Assembly (NCBI GenBank): GCA_029781975.1
Contig: JAKOVQ010000014.1
Location: 219,864-283,863 of the forward strand
Source of the DNA: Acidobacteriota bacterium
GTDB lineage: Bacteria; Acidobacteriota; Thermoanaerobaculia; UBA5066
Reading direction: 5' to 3'
Length of the DNA: 64,000 bases
The notes below the pieces were generated by a model. That model worked only from the letters and a program-made list of their open reading frames with translations, searched no databases and had not been told where the DNA came from. Shown here one piece after another: positions 42,669 to 49,697 of this stretch (its first letter is position 1; the number at the start of each line of letters is the position of its first letter). A program made the position numbers and the translations under genes.

Positions 42669-43634
42669 CTACCGGCCCCCGAAAACGTCGGTGCTCAGGT
42701 ACTTCAGGCCCGAGTCGCCCATCAGCGTGACCACCGTGCGCCCCGGTCCCAGCCTCCGGGCCACCTCGATCGCCGCCACGACGTTCGCCCCGGAGGACGT
42801 CCCCGCGAAGAGGGCCTCCTCGCGCGCGAGGCGCCTCGCCATCTCCTTCGCGTCGGCCGTCTTCACGGGCAGGACCTCGTCCACCACGCTCGGGTCCCAG
42901 AGCGGGGGGACGTAGCCGATCCCGACCCCCTCGATCTTGTGCGGCCCGGGCGAACCGCCCAGCAGCACCGACGACTCGGCGGGCTCGACGACGACCACCC
43001 TGGTCTCCGGCCCGTGGCGCTTCAGGACGGTGGCGACCCCGCGCGAGGTGGCCGCCGTCCCGACGCAGTGGACGAAGGCGTCCACCTTCCCCTCCGTCTG
43101 GCTCCAGATCTCCTCTCCCAGCGGGTGGTAGCCGGTGATGCTGTCCCGGTTGTTGAGCTGGTCGGTCCAATAGGTGTGCGGCTCCCGGCTCATGCGGCGG
43201 GCGACCTCGATCATGTCGAGGATCAGCTTCTTCGTCGTGAGCCCCCCCTCGCTCGGGACGAGCGTCAGCTCGGCGCCGAGCGCGGCCATGTGGTCGCGCT
43301 TCTCCTTGCTGAACGCGTCGGAGGTGACGATCCGGATCCCGTATCCCTTCGCGGCGCAGACGAAGGCGAGCGACGTCCCCGTGCTCCCGCCCGTGTACTC
43401 GACGACGGTGTCTCCCGGCTTCAGCCGCCCGTCCGCCTCCGCCCGCGAGATCACCGCCAGCGCCATCCGGTCCTTGACGCTGCCGGTGGGGTTCTCCCAC
43501 TCGAGCTTCACGAGGATCTCCGCGCAGCCGGGAGGCACGACCTTGCGCAGCCTCACCAGCGAGGTGTTGCCGATGGCGTCGAGGACCTCCATGGGCGGAG
43601 TGTAGGGTTTCGCCGTCGCGGGCCGCGCCGTCAC
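42669..43634 (-). CDS. PLP-dependent cysteine synthase family protein
   Basis: A beta-family PLP enzyme of about 321 aa. The Schiff-base lysine lies in N-P-T-G-S-V-K-D-R. T-G-G-S-T-G-T-S and G-T-S-S-G-A-N bind substrate and phosphate. It should make cysteine, or a related beta-replacement product, from O-acetylserine or a similar donor. The start is uncertain: GTG 43634 overlaps the upstream stop by 4 nt, like other pairs in this window, whereas ATG 43592 (307 aa) begins at the conserved E-V-L-D-A-I-G-N-T. It is coupled to the DUF5694 gene. Confidence 0.9.
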   Translation of the reverse strand: MTARPATAKPYTPPMEVLDAIGNTSLVRLRKVVPPGCAEILVKLEWENPTGSVKDRMALAVISRAEADGRLKPGDTVVEYTGGSTGTSLAFVCAAKGYGIRIVTSDAFSKEKRDHMAALGAELTLVPSEGGLTTKKLILDMIEVARRMSREPHTYWTDQLNNRDSITGYHPLGEEIWSQTEGKVDAFVHCVGTAATSRGVATVLKRHGPETRVVVVEPAESSVLLGGSPGPHKIEGVGIGYVPPLWDPSVVDEVLPVKTADAKEMARRLAREEALFAGTSSGANVVAAIEVARRLGPGRTVVTLMGDSGLKYLSTDVFGGR

Positions 43635-44473
43635 CTCGGGGCCGTCGCCTCCACCAGCTCCGCCAGCTTGCGCAGGCGGAGGTTCGGATTGGCGGCGAAG
43701 TCCTGCTGAAGCCAGCCGAGGTGTCCGGCCCCGAAGACGACCAGCACCCGCTCGGCCGGCGAGCTGGCGAGCTGCACCACGTTGCTGTAGATCCGCATGT
43801 TGCGGCGGAACCAGTCGGAGACCAGGTCGGCTCCGGGCCAGTCCCCGGGCTCGCCGATGGTCCCCTGCCGGTAGTAGAGGCCCACGCCCTCGGCCACCTT
43901 CTCGTCGGAGTTCATGTAGAGGAGCGTCTCCAGGACGGTGTGGGAGGCGAGGTACGCGTCCTGCGCCTTGACCATCCCGCCCATGTCGCCCAGGATCGCG
44001 TCGAGCTCCTTCGCGCGGCCGGTCCCCTTGGCGTAGTTGACGAGCCGCTGGAAGGGGAAGTCGCCCTCCACGTCCACCGGGTAGACCGTCTCGTGGCCGA
44101 GCGCCTTCGCGAGGCGGAAGCCGATCTGCTCGATCTCGTTGCGCGTCAGGTCGTGCTTTCCGGCCAGGTAGTCGGCGTAGCGCTTCGGGATGCGGTCGTC
44201 GCCGGCCTCGCCTTCCACCGCGATCTTCGTGGGACGGAACTTCGCCAGAACGGCCGTCAGCTGCTCGATCTCCGCCTGACGCCGCGGCGCGAGCACGTCG
44301 TCGGCCTGCATGTTGAAGACGTCGCGTCCCGGGTTGGCCATGTGGTAGACGCCCAGCACCAGCACCTCGGCGCGGGCAGGCGCGGCGGGCTTCCCCGCGG
44401 GTGCCGGCTGCGAGGCGGCGGGAAGGACGGCGCCGAGCGCCAGCGCGAACGTGCAGAAGGATCGAAGTCTCAT
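43631..44473 (-). CDS. Exported DUF5694 protein (TraB/TIKI-like)
   Basis: A 280-aa protein with a signal peptide (~1-22). It contains L-V-L-G-V-Y-H-M-A-N-P-G-R-D-V-F-N near residues 37-53 and A-P-R-R-Q-A-E-I-E-Q-L. K-I-A-V-E-G-E and V-F-G-A-G-H-L-G-W-L-Q follow near the end. This is the DUF5694 pattern, and its H and E positions resemble TraB/TIKI-type metalloproteases. Activity is unproven. ATG 44473 has AGGA just upstream and gives a clean signal peptide. An alternative GTG at 44500 adds 9 residues. Confidence 0.85.
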   Translation of the reverse strand: MRLRSFCTFALALGAVLPAASQPAPAGKPAAPARAEVLVLGVYHMANPGRDVFNMQADDVLAPRRQAEIEQLTAVLAKFRPTKIAVEGEAGDDRIPKRYADYLAGKHDLTRNEIEQIGFRLAKALGHETVYPVDVEGDFPFQRLVNYAKGTGRAKELDAILGDMGGMVKAQDAYLASHTVLETLLYMNSDEKVAEGVGLYYRQGTIGEPGDWPGADLVSDWFRRNMRIYSNVVQLASSPAERVLVVFGAGHLGWLQQDFAANPNLRLRKLAELVEATAPR

Positions 44474-44527
44474 GAATCCTCGCTTCGCTTTCGTTGGCAC
44501 GGCACGTCCCGTTCCGTCCGAGCACCC

Positions 44528-44944
44528 TCAGCGCGCCGGGGCGAGGCGCGCGCCGGCGTACGCGGCGGGTATCAGGACGAGGAGGCTCGCGACCCAGAAC
44601 CAGAGGGGCGGCGGAATCATGAGGTTGTTCGCGACGCCCCCCAGCGTCAGCAGGGCACCGACGGCGAGGCCGTGCCCGACCGGAGCCCGCGCCGCGAGAC
44701 GCGCGGCGACCCAGCCGCCGGCCACGCCGCCGAGGACCCAGCCGACGAGCACGACGAGGAACGCGCCGACGGGGGCGGCTGCGAGGAGGGCCTTGATCTT
44801 CTCGCGGTCGGTCACCCCCTCCGCGGCCTTCCCCAGCTCGGGAAAGAGGAGTCGCCCGTTGATCGACTCCACGATCATCATGACGACGCTCGCGGCGACG
44901 AACCCGGCAACGACGGCGGCAAGGCTTCTGAGGGCGGAGCGCAT
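44528..44944 (-). CDS. Four-helix membrane protein, 138 aa
   Basis: No family is recognised with certainty. Four hydrophobic helices lie at ~7-26, 57-78, 84-104 and 110-133. A periplasmic or cytoplasmic loop (N-G-R-L-L-F-P-E-L-G-K-A-A-E-G-V) follows the first. W-V-L-G-G-V-A-G-G-W-V-A-A-R-L-A is a repeated Gly-rich helix. ATG 44944 follows CGGAGG. It precedes the DUF5694 gene in the same direction with a 54-nt gap. Confidence 0.78.
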   Translation of the reverse strand: MRSALRSLAAVVAGFVAASVVMMIVESINGRLLFPELGKAAEGVTDREKIKALLAAAPVGAFLVVLVGWVLGGVAGGWVAARLAARAPVGHGLAVGALLTLGGVANNLMIPPPLWFWVASLLVLIPAAYAGARLAPAR

Positions 44945-45174
44945 CGCACCTCCGAGGGGGCGGAGTCTAGCGAACTCCCATCACCGACCGGCAGGGCCGC
45001 GGTCGGGCATCAGGATGTCGCACGGAAAGCTCCGCCTGAGGGCGAAGGACGAGCGCCCGTCGCGGGAGAGGGCGGCTCGCTGGCCGCCCTCGGCGCCTTC
45101 CACGGACGGGGCCGGCCCACGGAGGGCCTTCCGTGGCCGAACCTGCTGCAGCGCCGAGCCGGACCATCCACGAG

Positions 45175-45654
45175 TCAGCCGCGCCGGGCCGCTTCGATCG
45201 CCGCGATGTCGATCTTCGTCATCTGCATCATCGCCTCGAAGGCGCGCCTGGCTGCGGCGGGATTCGGATCGGCGATTGCCGCCGTGAGCGCGCGCGGCGT
45301 GATCTGCCACGAGAGGCCCCACTTGTCCTTGCACCAGCCGCAGGCGCTCTCCTGGCCGCCGTTGCCTACGATGGCGTTCCACAGGCGGTCGGTCTCGGCC
45401 TGGTCGTCCGTCGCGACCTGGAACGAGAACGCCTCGCTGTGCTTGAACTCCGGGCCGCCATTCAGGCCGAGACACGGGATTCCGATCACGGTGAACTCGA
45501 CCGTCAGGACGTCGCCTTGCTTGCCCGAGGGATAGTCCGCGGGCGCGCGATAGACCGTTCCCACCGCGCTGTCCGGGAACGTCCGGGCGTAGAACTGCGC
45601 GGCCTCCAGGGCGGTGCCGTCGTACCAGAGGCAGATCGTGTTCTTTGCGACCAT
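45175..45654 (-). CDS. PhnB-like VOC protein
   Basis: A 159-aa VOC protein of the PhnB/3-demethylubiquinone methyltransferase-like group: C-L-W-Y-D-G-T-A-L-E-A-A-Q-F-Y, then F-P-D-S-A-V-G, G-I-P-C-L-G-L-N-G-G-P and G-W-C-K-D-K-W-G-L-S-W-Q-I-T-P. The last motif is characteristic. The function is unknown. ATG 45654 follows GAACGAGG. It is the first gene of the low-density region and ends in TGAC, as do other genes there. Confidence 0.9.
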   Translation of the reverse strand: MVAKNTICLWYDGTALEAAQFYARTFPDSAVGTVYRAPADYPSGKQGDVLTVEFTVIGIPCLGLNGGPEFKHSEAFSFQVATDDQAETDRLWNAIVGNGGQESACGWCKDKWGLSWQITPRALTAAIADPNPAAARRAFEAMMQMTKIDIAAIEAARRG

Positions 45655-46023
45655 CCTCGTTCTCCCTTCCTGACCGTTGACGCGAATCCTACACGCGCAG
45701 GCTCACGCGAAGGCCAGCCGGTGGACCCGAGCCGGCGTGCGCCAGGTGCTTCCGGGGGGTCTCCCCCTGCCTCGACCTTGGTGTGGTCCGGTTTCCGTGG
45801 GACGTCGAGGCCGAGCCCGTACGTGCCGCAGACCCCGAATGGCGTCACTTCAGCGTGGGCGGGATCGGCGCAGCTCCGGAGGGCGGCAGGGTTCTCGGCG
45901 GTGACGACGGCGGCTCCCGCGACCTTCCCGGCCTCGACCGCCTCCCCGTACCTCGACATTGGCCGCGTGGGTCTCACGATGGCGGTCACCTGCGAGCGAG
46001 CGATGAGTCCGCTGCACGACGGG
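45655..46023 (-). other. 369-nt intergenic stretch, no supported gene
   Basis: No ORF here has a start, ribosome site and family signature. A minus-strand open frame (GTG near 45990, reading V-T-A-I-V-R-P-T-R-P) runs into the PhnB-like gene and could be a remnant. The only structured element is the attC-like sequence at its right end (45971-46029). Confidence 0.5.
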
Positions 46024-46029
46024 TCAGAC
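45971..46029 (-). repeat. Degenerate attC-like repeat behind the CPBP protease gene
   Basis: Read on the minus strand it starts GTCTGAC (46029-46023, containing the TGA stop of the protease), has GTGCAGCGGAC at 46017-46007 and ends GTGAGAC (45977-45971). The outer boxes resemble R'' (RYYYAAC) and R' (GTTRRRY) with one mismatch each. The internal pairing is weak. It shares its core with the repeats at 47462-47527 and 48494-48560. Confidence 0.4.
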
Positions 46030-46737
46030 GGCCCCGCCCGTTGGAGCGTCCTGAGGCCGTGGGTGGGGCCAGAGAGAGCCAAGGATGACCCAGGCGCCAA
46101 GGGTGGCAACGCCCGCGAGGACCATCGGCCTGGAGGGCGAGCCGGATGCGGAGAGCAGAATGATGAGAGCGTGCATGGAGGCGGGAACGAGGACGGAACC
46201 GGAGACCCGCGCAGCATGGCCGAGGACCAGTGAGCTGGCCAGGATGATGAGGGGGAAGACGAAGAGATCGAAGCTGGTGGCGAAGCGGAGATGCCAGAAC
46301 CACCAGAGCGCGGCGGTCACGAGGAGCCGCCATTGCCAGCCGAGAGGCGCGAGGGCGTCGGCCACGTACCCGCGCCAGCCGAGCTCTTCACCGGTGGCGT
46401 AGACGACCGCCACAAGAGCGTAGAGACCGGCGTTGAGGCTGACGAATCCGAAGAGGGCGATGGGAACGAGGCCGGTGACGATGGTCCTCGGGACGGAGGA
46501 GCCGAGGAGCGAGGTGGCTTGGAGCGGTTGCGGCCCGAGGCGGCGAGCGATGACCGCACCGAGCGCCGGACCGAGGGCGGCCGGAAGGAAGGGCCAGCGG
46601 GCGAGCGGCGTGCCGGGACAGTGGGTGCCGAACCAGGATGCGAGCCAACCCAGGTTGAACGGAATGGCTATGAGAAGCGCGATCGCGTAGTAGAGGAGGA
46701 GCCAGCGCCACGGGATCGGGCGGGATGCAGGAGTCAT
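46024..46737 (-). CDS. CPBP-family intramembrane metalloprotease
   Basis: A 237-aa protein with about seven TM helices and the three CPBP motifs: E-E-L-G-W-R-G-Y near residue 115, W-W-F-W-H-L-R-F near 145, and a later S-M-H-A-L near 188. The paired Glu and two His supply the catalytic site. Typical length, unlike the 1128-aa member at 5-8.5 kb. Bacterial CPBP proteins act in bacteriocin processing, immunity or protein maturation; the role here is unknown. CAGAAT lies 12 nt before ATG 46737. Confidence 0.9.
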   Translation of the reverse strand: MTPASRPIPWRWLLLYYAIALLIAIPFNLGWLASWFGTHCPGTPLARWPFLPAALGPALGAVIARRLGPQPLQATSLLGSSVPRTIVTGLVPIALFGFVSLNAGLYALVAVVYATGEELGWRGYVADALAPLGWQWRLLVTAALWWFWHLRFATSFDLFVFPLIILASSLVLGHAARVSGSVLVPASMHALIILLSASGSPSRPMVLAGVATLGAWVILGSLWPHPRPQDAPTGGAV

Positions 46738-46809
46738 CTTCAGGCCTGGATTCTGACAGGGGTCTCACGACCGGCATTCAGCGGCTCGCCCGATGCTCCG
46801 CTTTCTAGA

Positions 46810-46956
46810 AGCAGCGTCGAGTACGCCTTTGAGGTCCGTGGTGACGGCAGAGACTGGCCCGATCGTCTCGAACGGCTCGGACAGCGACTCCCTGAAGACC
46901 AGGTCCCGTCCTGCGACGACCCTGCTCTCATCTCGGGAGAAGCGGGCGAGTGACGG
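46810..46956 (+). other. Possible gene remnant on the plus strand
   Basis: A stretch of the plus-strand frame ending at 46953-46956 reads V-E-Y-A-F-E-V-R-G-D-G-R-D-W, then R-L-E-R-L-G-Q-R-L-P-E-D-Q, before a stop. Its composition looks protein-like, but it has no start codon or ribosome site, and the frame upstream is a shadow of the protease gene. It may be a decayed gene end. No family is recognised. Confidence 0.2.
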
Positions 46957-47026
46957 TCGGCTGCAACCACACGTCGGACGGAGCTCCCCGGTGCTCCCGG
47001 GCCCGGTGGTTCCCCCGGGACGTGCG

Positions 47027-47395
47027 TCATGCAACGTGCCAGAGAACACCAGCGAGGTCGACGACATGCACCTCACGCTGCCCCCAAGGGTAGTCGGTCG
47101 GAGGACGGACCACGGAACCGTACTTCTCCGATATGCGGGAAGAGATGACGTGTGCGTGGAAGGCATCGAGGTCGTCCACTTCGAGCCGCATCATCTGGCT
47201 CTGCCGCGAGTCGGGATCGTGGAATCGCTGAAGAAGGAACACGGCGTTGCCAAGGCGCAGCTCGGCGATCCCCTCGGCCTGCCATTCGATCGTGAAGCCG
47301 AGATCGGAAAAGAACGCGAGGGCGCGATTGAAGTCGGGACCGGACGGGACGAAAGGCTTGAGCGCGCGAACCGTGAACGTAGATTCCCCTCTCAT
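47027..47395 (-). CDS. VOC/glyoxalase-superfamily protein
   Basis: A 122-aa protein with P-S-G-P-D-F-N-R-A-L-A-F-F-S-D-L-G-F-T-I-E-W, then L-R-L-G-N-A-V-F-L-L-Q-R-F and a late V-D-L-A-G-V-L-W-H-V. This is a degenerate glyoxalase/bleomycin-resistance fold. The metal-binding residues are not clearly kept, so it may act as a binding protein. ATG 47395 has TACACT exactly 6 nt upstream. VOC genes of this kind are common cargo of integron cassettes. Confidence 0.85.
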   Translation of the reverse strand: MRGESTFTVRALKPFVPSGPDFNRALAFFSDLGFTIEWQAEGIAELRLGNAVFLLQRFHDPDSRQSQMMRLEVDDLDAFHAHVISSRISEKYGSVVRPPTDYPWGQREVHVVDLAGVLWHVA

Positions 47396-47461
47396 CGAAC
47401 GAGTGTATCCGGAGCGACAGGGGTGATCTCCGGCGGCAGCGGAGGCTGAGAGATCGGCAGC

Positions 47462-47527
47462 GCCTCACCGCACCGGCAGCGGCGCGCGGCGCGCCGCGCC
47501 GCGGGTCCGCTGCCCGCCGCGTCACGC
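47462..47527 (-). repeat. attC-like structured repeat (degenerate) downstream of the aminopeptidase gene
   Basis: On the minus strand it begins GCGTGAC, carries GGGCAGCGGAC (47515-47505) and ends GTGAGGC. GGCAGCGG pairs perfectly with CCGCTGCC, and the centre GCGCGGCGCGCCGCGC is palindromic. Length 66 nt, nearly the same as the repeat behind higA (67 nt). The outer boxes deviate from the attC consensus, so decay or chance must be considered. Confidence 0.45.
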
Positions 47528-47596
47528 TCCGCCCGCCCTTGACAGCTCCCGCAGGCTCCGCTCGGCCAGGAATTGCTTCAGGAGCGACCGGGCCAT
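47522..47596 (-). other. Short ORF or gene fragment, 24 aa
   Basis: M-A-R-S-L-L-K-Q-F-L-A-E-R-S-L-R-E-L ends at a TGA lying inside the attC-like repeat. The frame is open upstream into the aminopeptidase gene with K-R-E-R-R-F before the Met. It could be the 3' stump of a lost cassette gene or a small peptide. No ribosome site supports it. Confidence 0.25.
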
Positions 47597-47646
47597 GAAG
47601 CGGCGCTCGCGCTTCGAATGAGCCCCGTCGGGACTCCGATGCTCGC

Positions 47647-48393
47647 TCAGTGTTGAGTGACGACTATCGGTTCGCCCTTGGTGATGATCATCGTGTGCTC
47701 GTACTGCGCCGACAAGTTGCCATGCGCTCCAACCAGGGTCCATCCATCGGGCCTCTCGGTCACCACGCGGCTCTTCGTTGAGAGGAACGGCTCGATGGTG
47801 ATCACCATGCCCTCTCTCAAGGTGCGTCCGTCCGTTGGATCAAAGGTGCCCGGAATGTGCTCTGGCTCCTCATGAAGTGCACGACCCACACCGTGGCTGC
47901 CGAGGTTCTCGATGATCTTGAAGCCGAATGTCTTCGCCGTGCGCTGGATTGCGGCGCCGATGGCATTGATGGGCTGGCCAGCGCGGGCCTGCTTCATGGC
48001 TTCCTGGAGGGCCGTCCGGGTAGCGTGGCACAAGCGGGTCTTCTCTGGGTTGGTCGGCGGCACGATCCTCGTTCCTCCGGTATCGGCGAAATAGCCTTCC
48101 AGCTCAGCGGAAACGTCGACGTTCAACACGTCACCAGGTCGAATCACTCGGTCACCCGGGATGCCGTGCGCGGCCTCCTCGTTGATGCTGATGCAGGTGG
48201 AACCCGGGAAGCCGTATGTGAGTCTGGGCGCCGATCGTGCGCCGTGTCGTGCAAGCAGCTGCGCACCGAGCGAATCCAGCTCGCGCGTAGTCATGCCGGG
48301 CTCGGCAGCGTCGAGCATCTCCTGAAGAACGGATGAAACGATCCTGCCTATGCGTTTGAGTGCGGCGACATCGGCTTCGGCTTCGATGGTCAT
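47647..48393 (-). CDS. map: Type I methionine aminopeptidase
   Basis: A 248-aa M24A peptidase. Metal ligands appear in N-V-D-V-S-A-E-L-E-G-Y-F-A-D-T-G (two Asp), S-H-G-V-G-R-A-L-H-E-E-P (His), V-I-T-I-E-P-F (Glu) and S-A-Q-Y-E-H-T (Glu). Usual G-H-G-I-G is S-H-G-V-G here. It removes N-terminal Met from nascent proteins. It is alone, not in the usual ribosomal/adk context, and its G+C is low for the window (33 of 60 bases at 47641-47700), so it is probably an acquired extra copy. ATG 48393 follows GAGGAG. Confidence 0.93.
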   Translation of the reverse strand: MTIEAEADVAALKRIGRIVSSVLQEMLDAAEPGMTTRELDSLGAQLLARHGARSAPRLTYGFPGSTCISINEEAAHGIPGDRVIRPGDVLNVDVSAELEGYFADTGGTRIVPPTNPEKTRLCHATRTALQEAMKQARAGQPINAIGAAIQRTAKTFGFKIIENLGSHGVGRALHEEPEHIPGTFDPTDGRTLREGMVITIEPFLSTKSRVVTERPDGWTLVGAHGNLSAQYEHTMIITKGEPIVVTQH

Positions 48394-48493
48394 GTGATCT
48401 CCTCGTCTGAAAGCGCGAGACTACCCGAAGACGGTTGCACCGAAGCCGAGATGGGAATTCGGGATCGAGTCGCGGGAGTGCGCCTCTAGTGAA

Positions 48494-48560
48494 AGCTAAC
48501 CGTGGGCGTCCGAGGCGAGCACGGCGAAGCCGTGCGAAGTCCGCTGCACGCGGGTTAGGG
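48494..48560 (-). repeat. attC-like recombination site behind higA
   Basis: A 67-nt imperfect palindrome, 6 nt downstream of the higA stop. On the minus strand it begins CCCTAAC, has GTGCAGCGGAC (48549-48539), a perfect inner hairpin GCACGGC-TTC-GCCGTGC type structure (48519-48535), and ends GTTAGCT. CTAACC and GGTTAG at the ends are complementary. Size, R''/R' boxes, orientation relative to the gene and the toxin-antitoxin cargo all fit an integron cassette attC. Confidence 0.62.
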
Positions 48561-48566
48561 CACGGC

Positions 48567-48875
48567 TCAACTGGCCTTCGACAGGACCGGAACCTCATGA
48601 GCGATGCGTGCCCCGGTGCGGTCGCGCTCGGTCTCGAGTTCGAACCGAACCTGGAGGTTGAGCCAGAAGCGCTCGGAGGTGCCGAAGTACCGCGAGAGCC
48701 GAAGCGCGGTGTCAGCGGTGATACCGCGCTCGCCGAGGACGATCTCGTTGACACGCCGGGCGGGAACACGAATGTCCTTGGCCAGGCGGTACTGGCTGAG
48801 ACCGTGGGGCTCAAGGAACTCGGTCAGGAGGACTTCGCCAGGATGAATGGGTGCGAGCTTTGCCACGGCGGTCAC
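48567..48875 (-). CDS. higA: HigA-family antitoxin (XRE-type HTH)
   Basis: A 102-aa HTH protein: I-H-P-G-E-V-L-L-T-E-F-L-E-P-H-G-L-S-Q-Y-R-L-A-K-D-I, then R-R-V-N-E-I-V-L-G-E-R-G-I-T-A-D-T-A-L-R-L-S-R-Y-F-G-T-S-E-R-F-W-L-N-L-Q. This is the VapI/HigA signature. It neutralises HigB and represses the operon. GTG 48875 directly abuts the higB TAG. The gene order toxin-antitoxin is typical of higBA. Confidence 0.95.
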   Translation of the reverse strand: MTAVAKLAPIHPGEVLLTEFLEPHGLSQYRLAKDIRVPARRVNEIVLGERGITADTALRLSRYFGTSERFWLNLQVRFELETERDRTGARIAHEVPVLSKAS

Positions 48876-49160
48876 CTACGAGTGATTGGCGACGATCTCG
48901 ACGTCGAAGGCATCGGTGGCGCGCCAGGCGAAGCAGATGCGCCACCGATCGTTGATGCGGATGCTGTGCTGGCCAGCACGATCGCCCTCGAGGAGCTCGA
49001 GCCGATTGTCGGGCGTGACGCGCAGGTCGGCGAGGGAGTCGGCCGCATCGAGGATGACGAGATTTCGAAGCGCGACGCGTTGAAGGCTGGCAGGCGGACG
49101 ACGCGGGCGGCGACGTTGAACGAGCGCTTCCGAGTCGGAGTCCCGGAAGGTGCGGATCAC
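48876..49160 (-). CDS. higB: HigB-family toxin (RelE/ParE superfamily mRNA endonuclease)
   Basis: A 94-aa HigB: I-R-T-F-R-D-S-D-S-E at the start, V-I-L-D-A-A-D-S-L-A-D-L-R-V-T-P-D-N-R-L-E-L-L, then G-Q-H-S-I-R-I-N-D-R-W-R-I-C-F-A-W. The last motif (Q-x-S-I-R-I-N-x-x-x-R-I-C-F) is the conserved catalytic core. It cleaves ribosome-bound mRNA. The start GTG 49160 lies 8 nt after TACTAT, with no Shine-Dalgarno. Confidence 0.95.
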   Translation of the reverse strand: MIRTFRDSDSEALVQRRRPRRPPASLQRVALRNLVILDAADSLADLRVTPDNRLELLEGDRAGQHSIRINDRWRICFAWRATDAFDVEIVANHS

Positions 49161-49169
49161 GCGCCGGGA

Positions 49170-49190
49170 TAGTAACGGACGCCGTTACTA
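49170..49190 (-). promoter_or_regulatory. higBA operator/promoter
   Basis: A perfect inverted repeat with 8-nt arms, TAGTAACG-N5-CGTTACTA. On the minus strand TACTAT at its edge is a -10 candidate, and CTGACG about 17-18 nt upstream is a weak -35. HigA dimers would bind the repeat and block the promoter. Confidence 0.75.
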
Positions 49191-49697
49191 CGCGTCAGGA
49201 GCCTACCGGCGACCTGCCCACCGCGGCCCAACCGTGATCTAGAAGGAGCGGCAGACTCGCCATCGGGAGCAAGGAATCGTGAGCGGTTTCGGGAGGTCGT
49301 TACCGATAGCTGTGTAGATTGGCGGCGAGCTCGGGATCGCCGGGTGGCCGGCTGTGTCATGGGCTCGCATTCCAGGCGCCACCTTGGGGCCCCACGTTCC
49401 GTTCCGGCGCAGCCTCCCCCAGCCGCGGGGCTGCGCGACCGTGCGACGACGTCGCGGTTCGAGCGCACTCCGTGCCCTTCGGTGGCACCTGCATGTTCCA
49501 GCCGCCGGCACGGCTCGCCATCGCCTCCGTCCGTAAAGCGGCCCGAACGGGCCGAAGTTCAGACAGGGGAGACTCACCCTTCTTCGTCTTCCTTCCTTTC
49601 GGAGGCGGGAGGTCTGCGTCCATCGGGCCTTCCTTCCCCGGGCGGCAGCGAGGTGACGCAGGCGGCGCCGGGGGAGGCGAGCCGCCGGAACGCCCGG
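49191..49697. other. About 500 nt of weakly coding DNA between higBA and the DUF1572 gene
   Basis: No plus-strand gene is supported. CAGCC...GGGCTG around 49410-49435 can fold, but there is no following T-run, so a terminator is not called. The only ORF with a ribosome site is the minus-strand 88-aa frame at 49357-49623. Confidence 0.5.
49357..49623 (-). CDS. Candidate small ORF, 88 aa
   Basis: ATG 49623 is preceded by AAGGAAGG. The product begins M-D-A-D-L-P-P-P-K-G-R-K-T-K-K-G-E and contains A-G-G-W-N-M-Q-V-P-P-K-G-T-E-C-A-R. No family, signal or membrane segment is recognised. It lies 74 nt after the DUF1572 stop in the same direction. It may be a real small gene or chance reading in G+C-rich DNA. 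Confidence 0.3.
   Translation of the reverse strand: MDADLPPPKGRKTKKGESPLSELRPVRAALRTEAMASRAGGWNMQVPPKGTECARTATSSHGRAAPRLGEAAPERNVGPQGGAWNASP

Noticed and set aside
45100..45180. A fourth attC-like site behind the PhnB-like gene
   Set aside because: GGCTGAC and GGTTCGGC boxes are present, but they are too close together and the GCAGCGGAC core is missing.
43721..45535. A 604-aa plus-strand open frame antisense to the DUF5694 and membrane genes
   Set aside because: No motif, no start signals, composition of an antisense shadow.
46960..47030. An attC-like site behind the VOC gene
   Set aside because: There is an ACGCACGTC/GACGTGTGG inverted repeat next to the stop, but neither end box nor the shared core fits.
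46793..47449. A 218-aa plus-strand open frame over the VOC gene
   Set aside because: The minus-strand VOC protein has clear family motifs in the same DNA; this frame has none.
49410..49435. CAGCC...GGGCTG fold as a terminator
   Set aside because: No T-run follows on either strand and the arms are short; chance pairing is likely in this G+C content.
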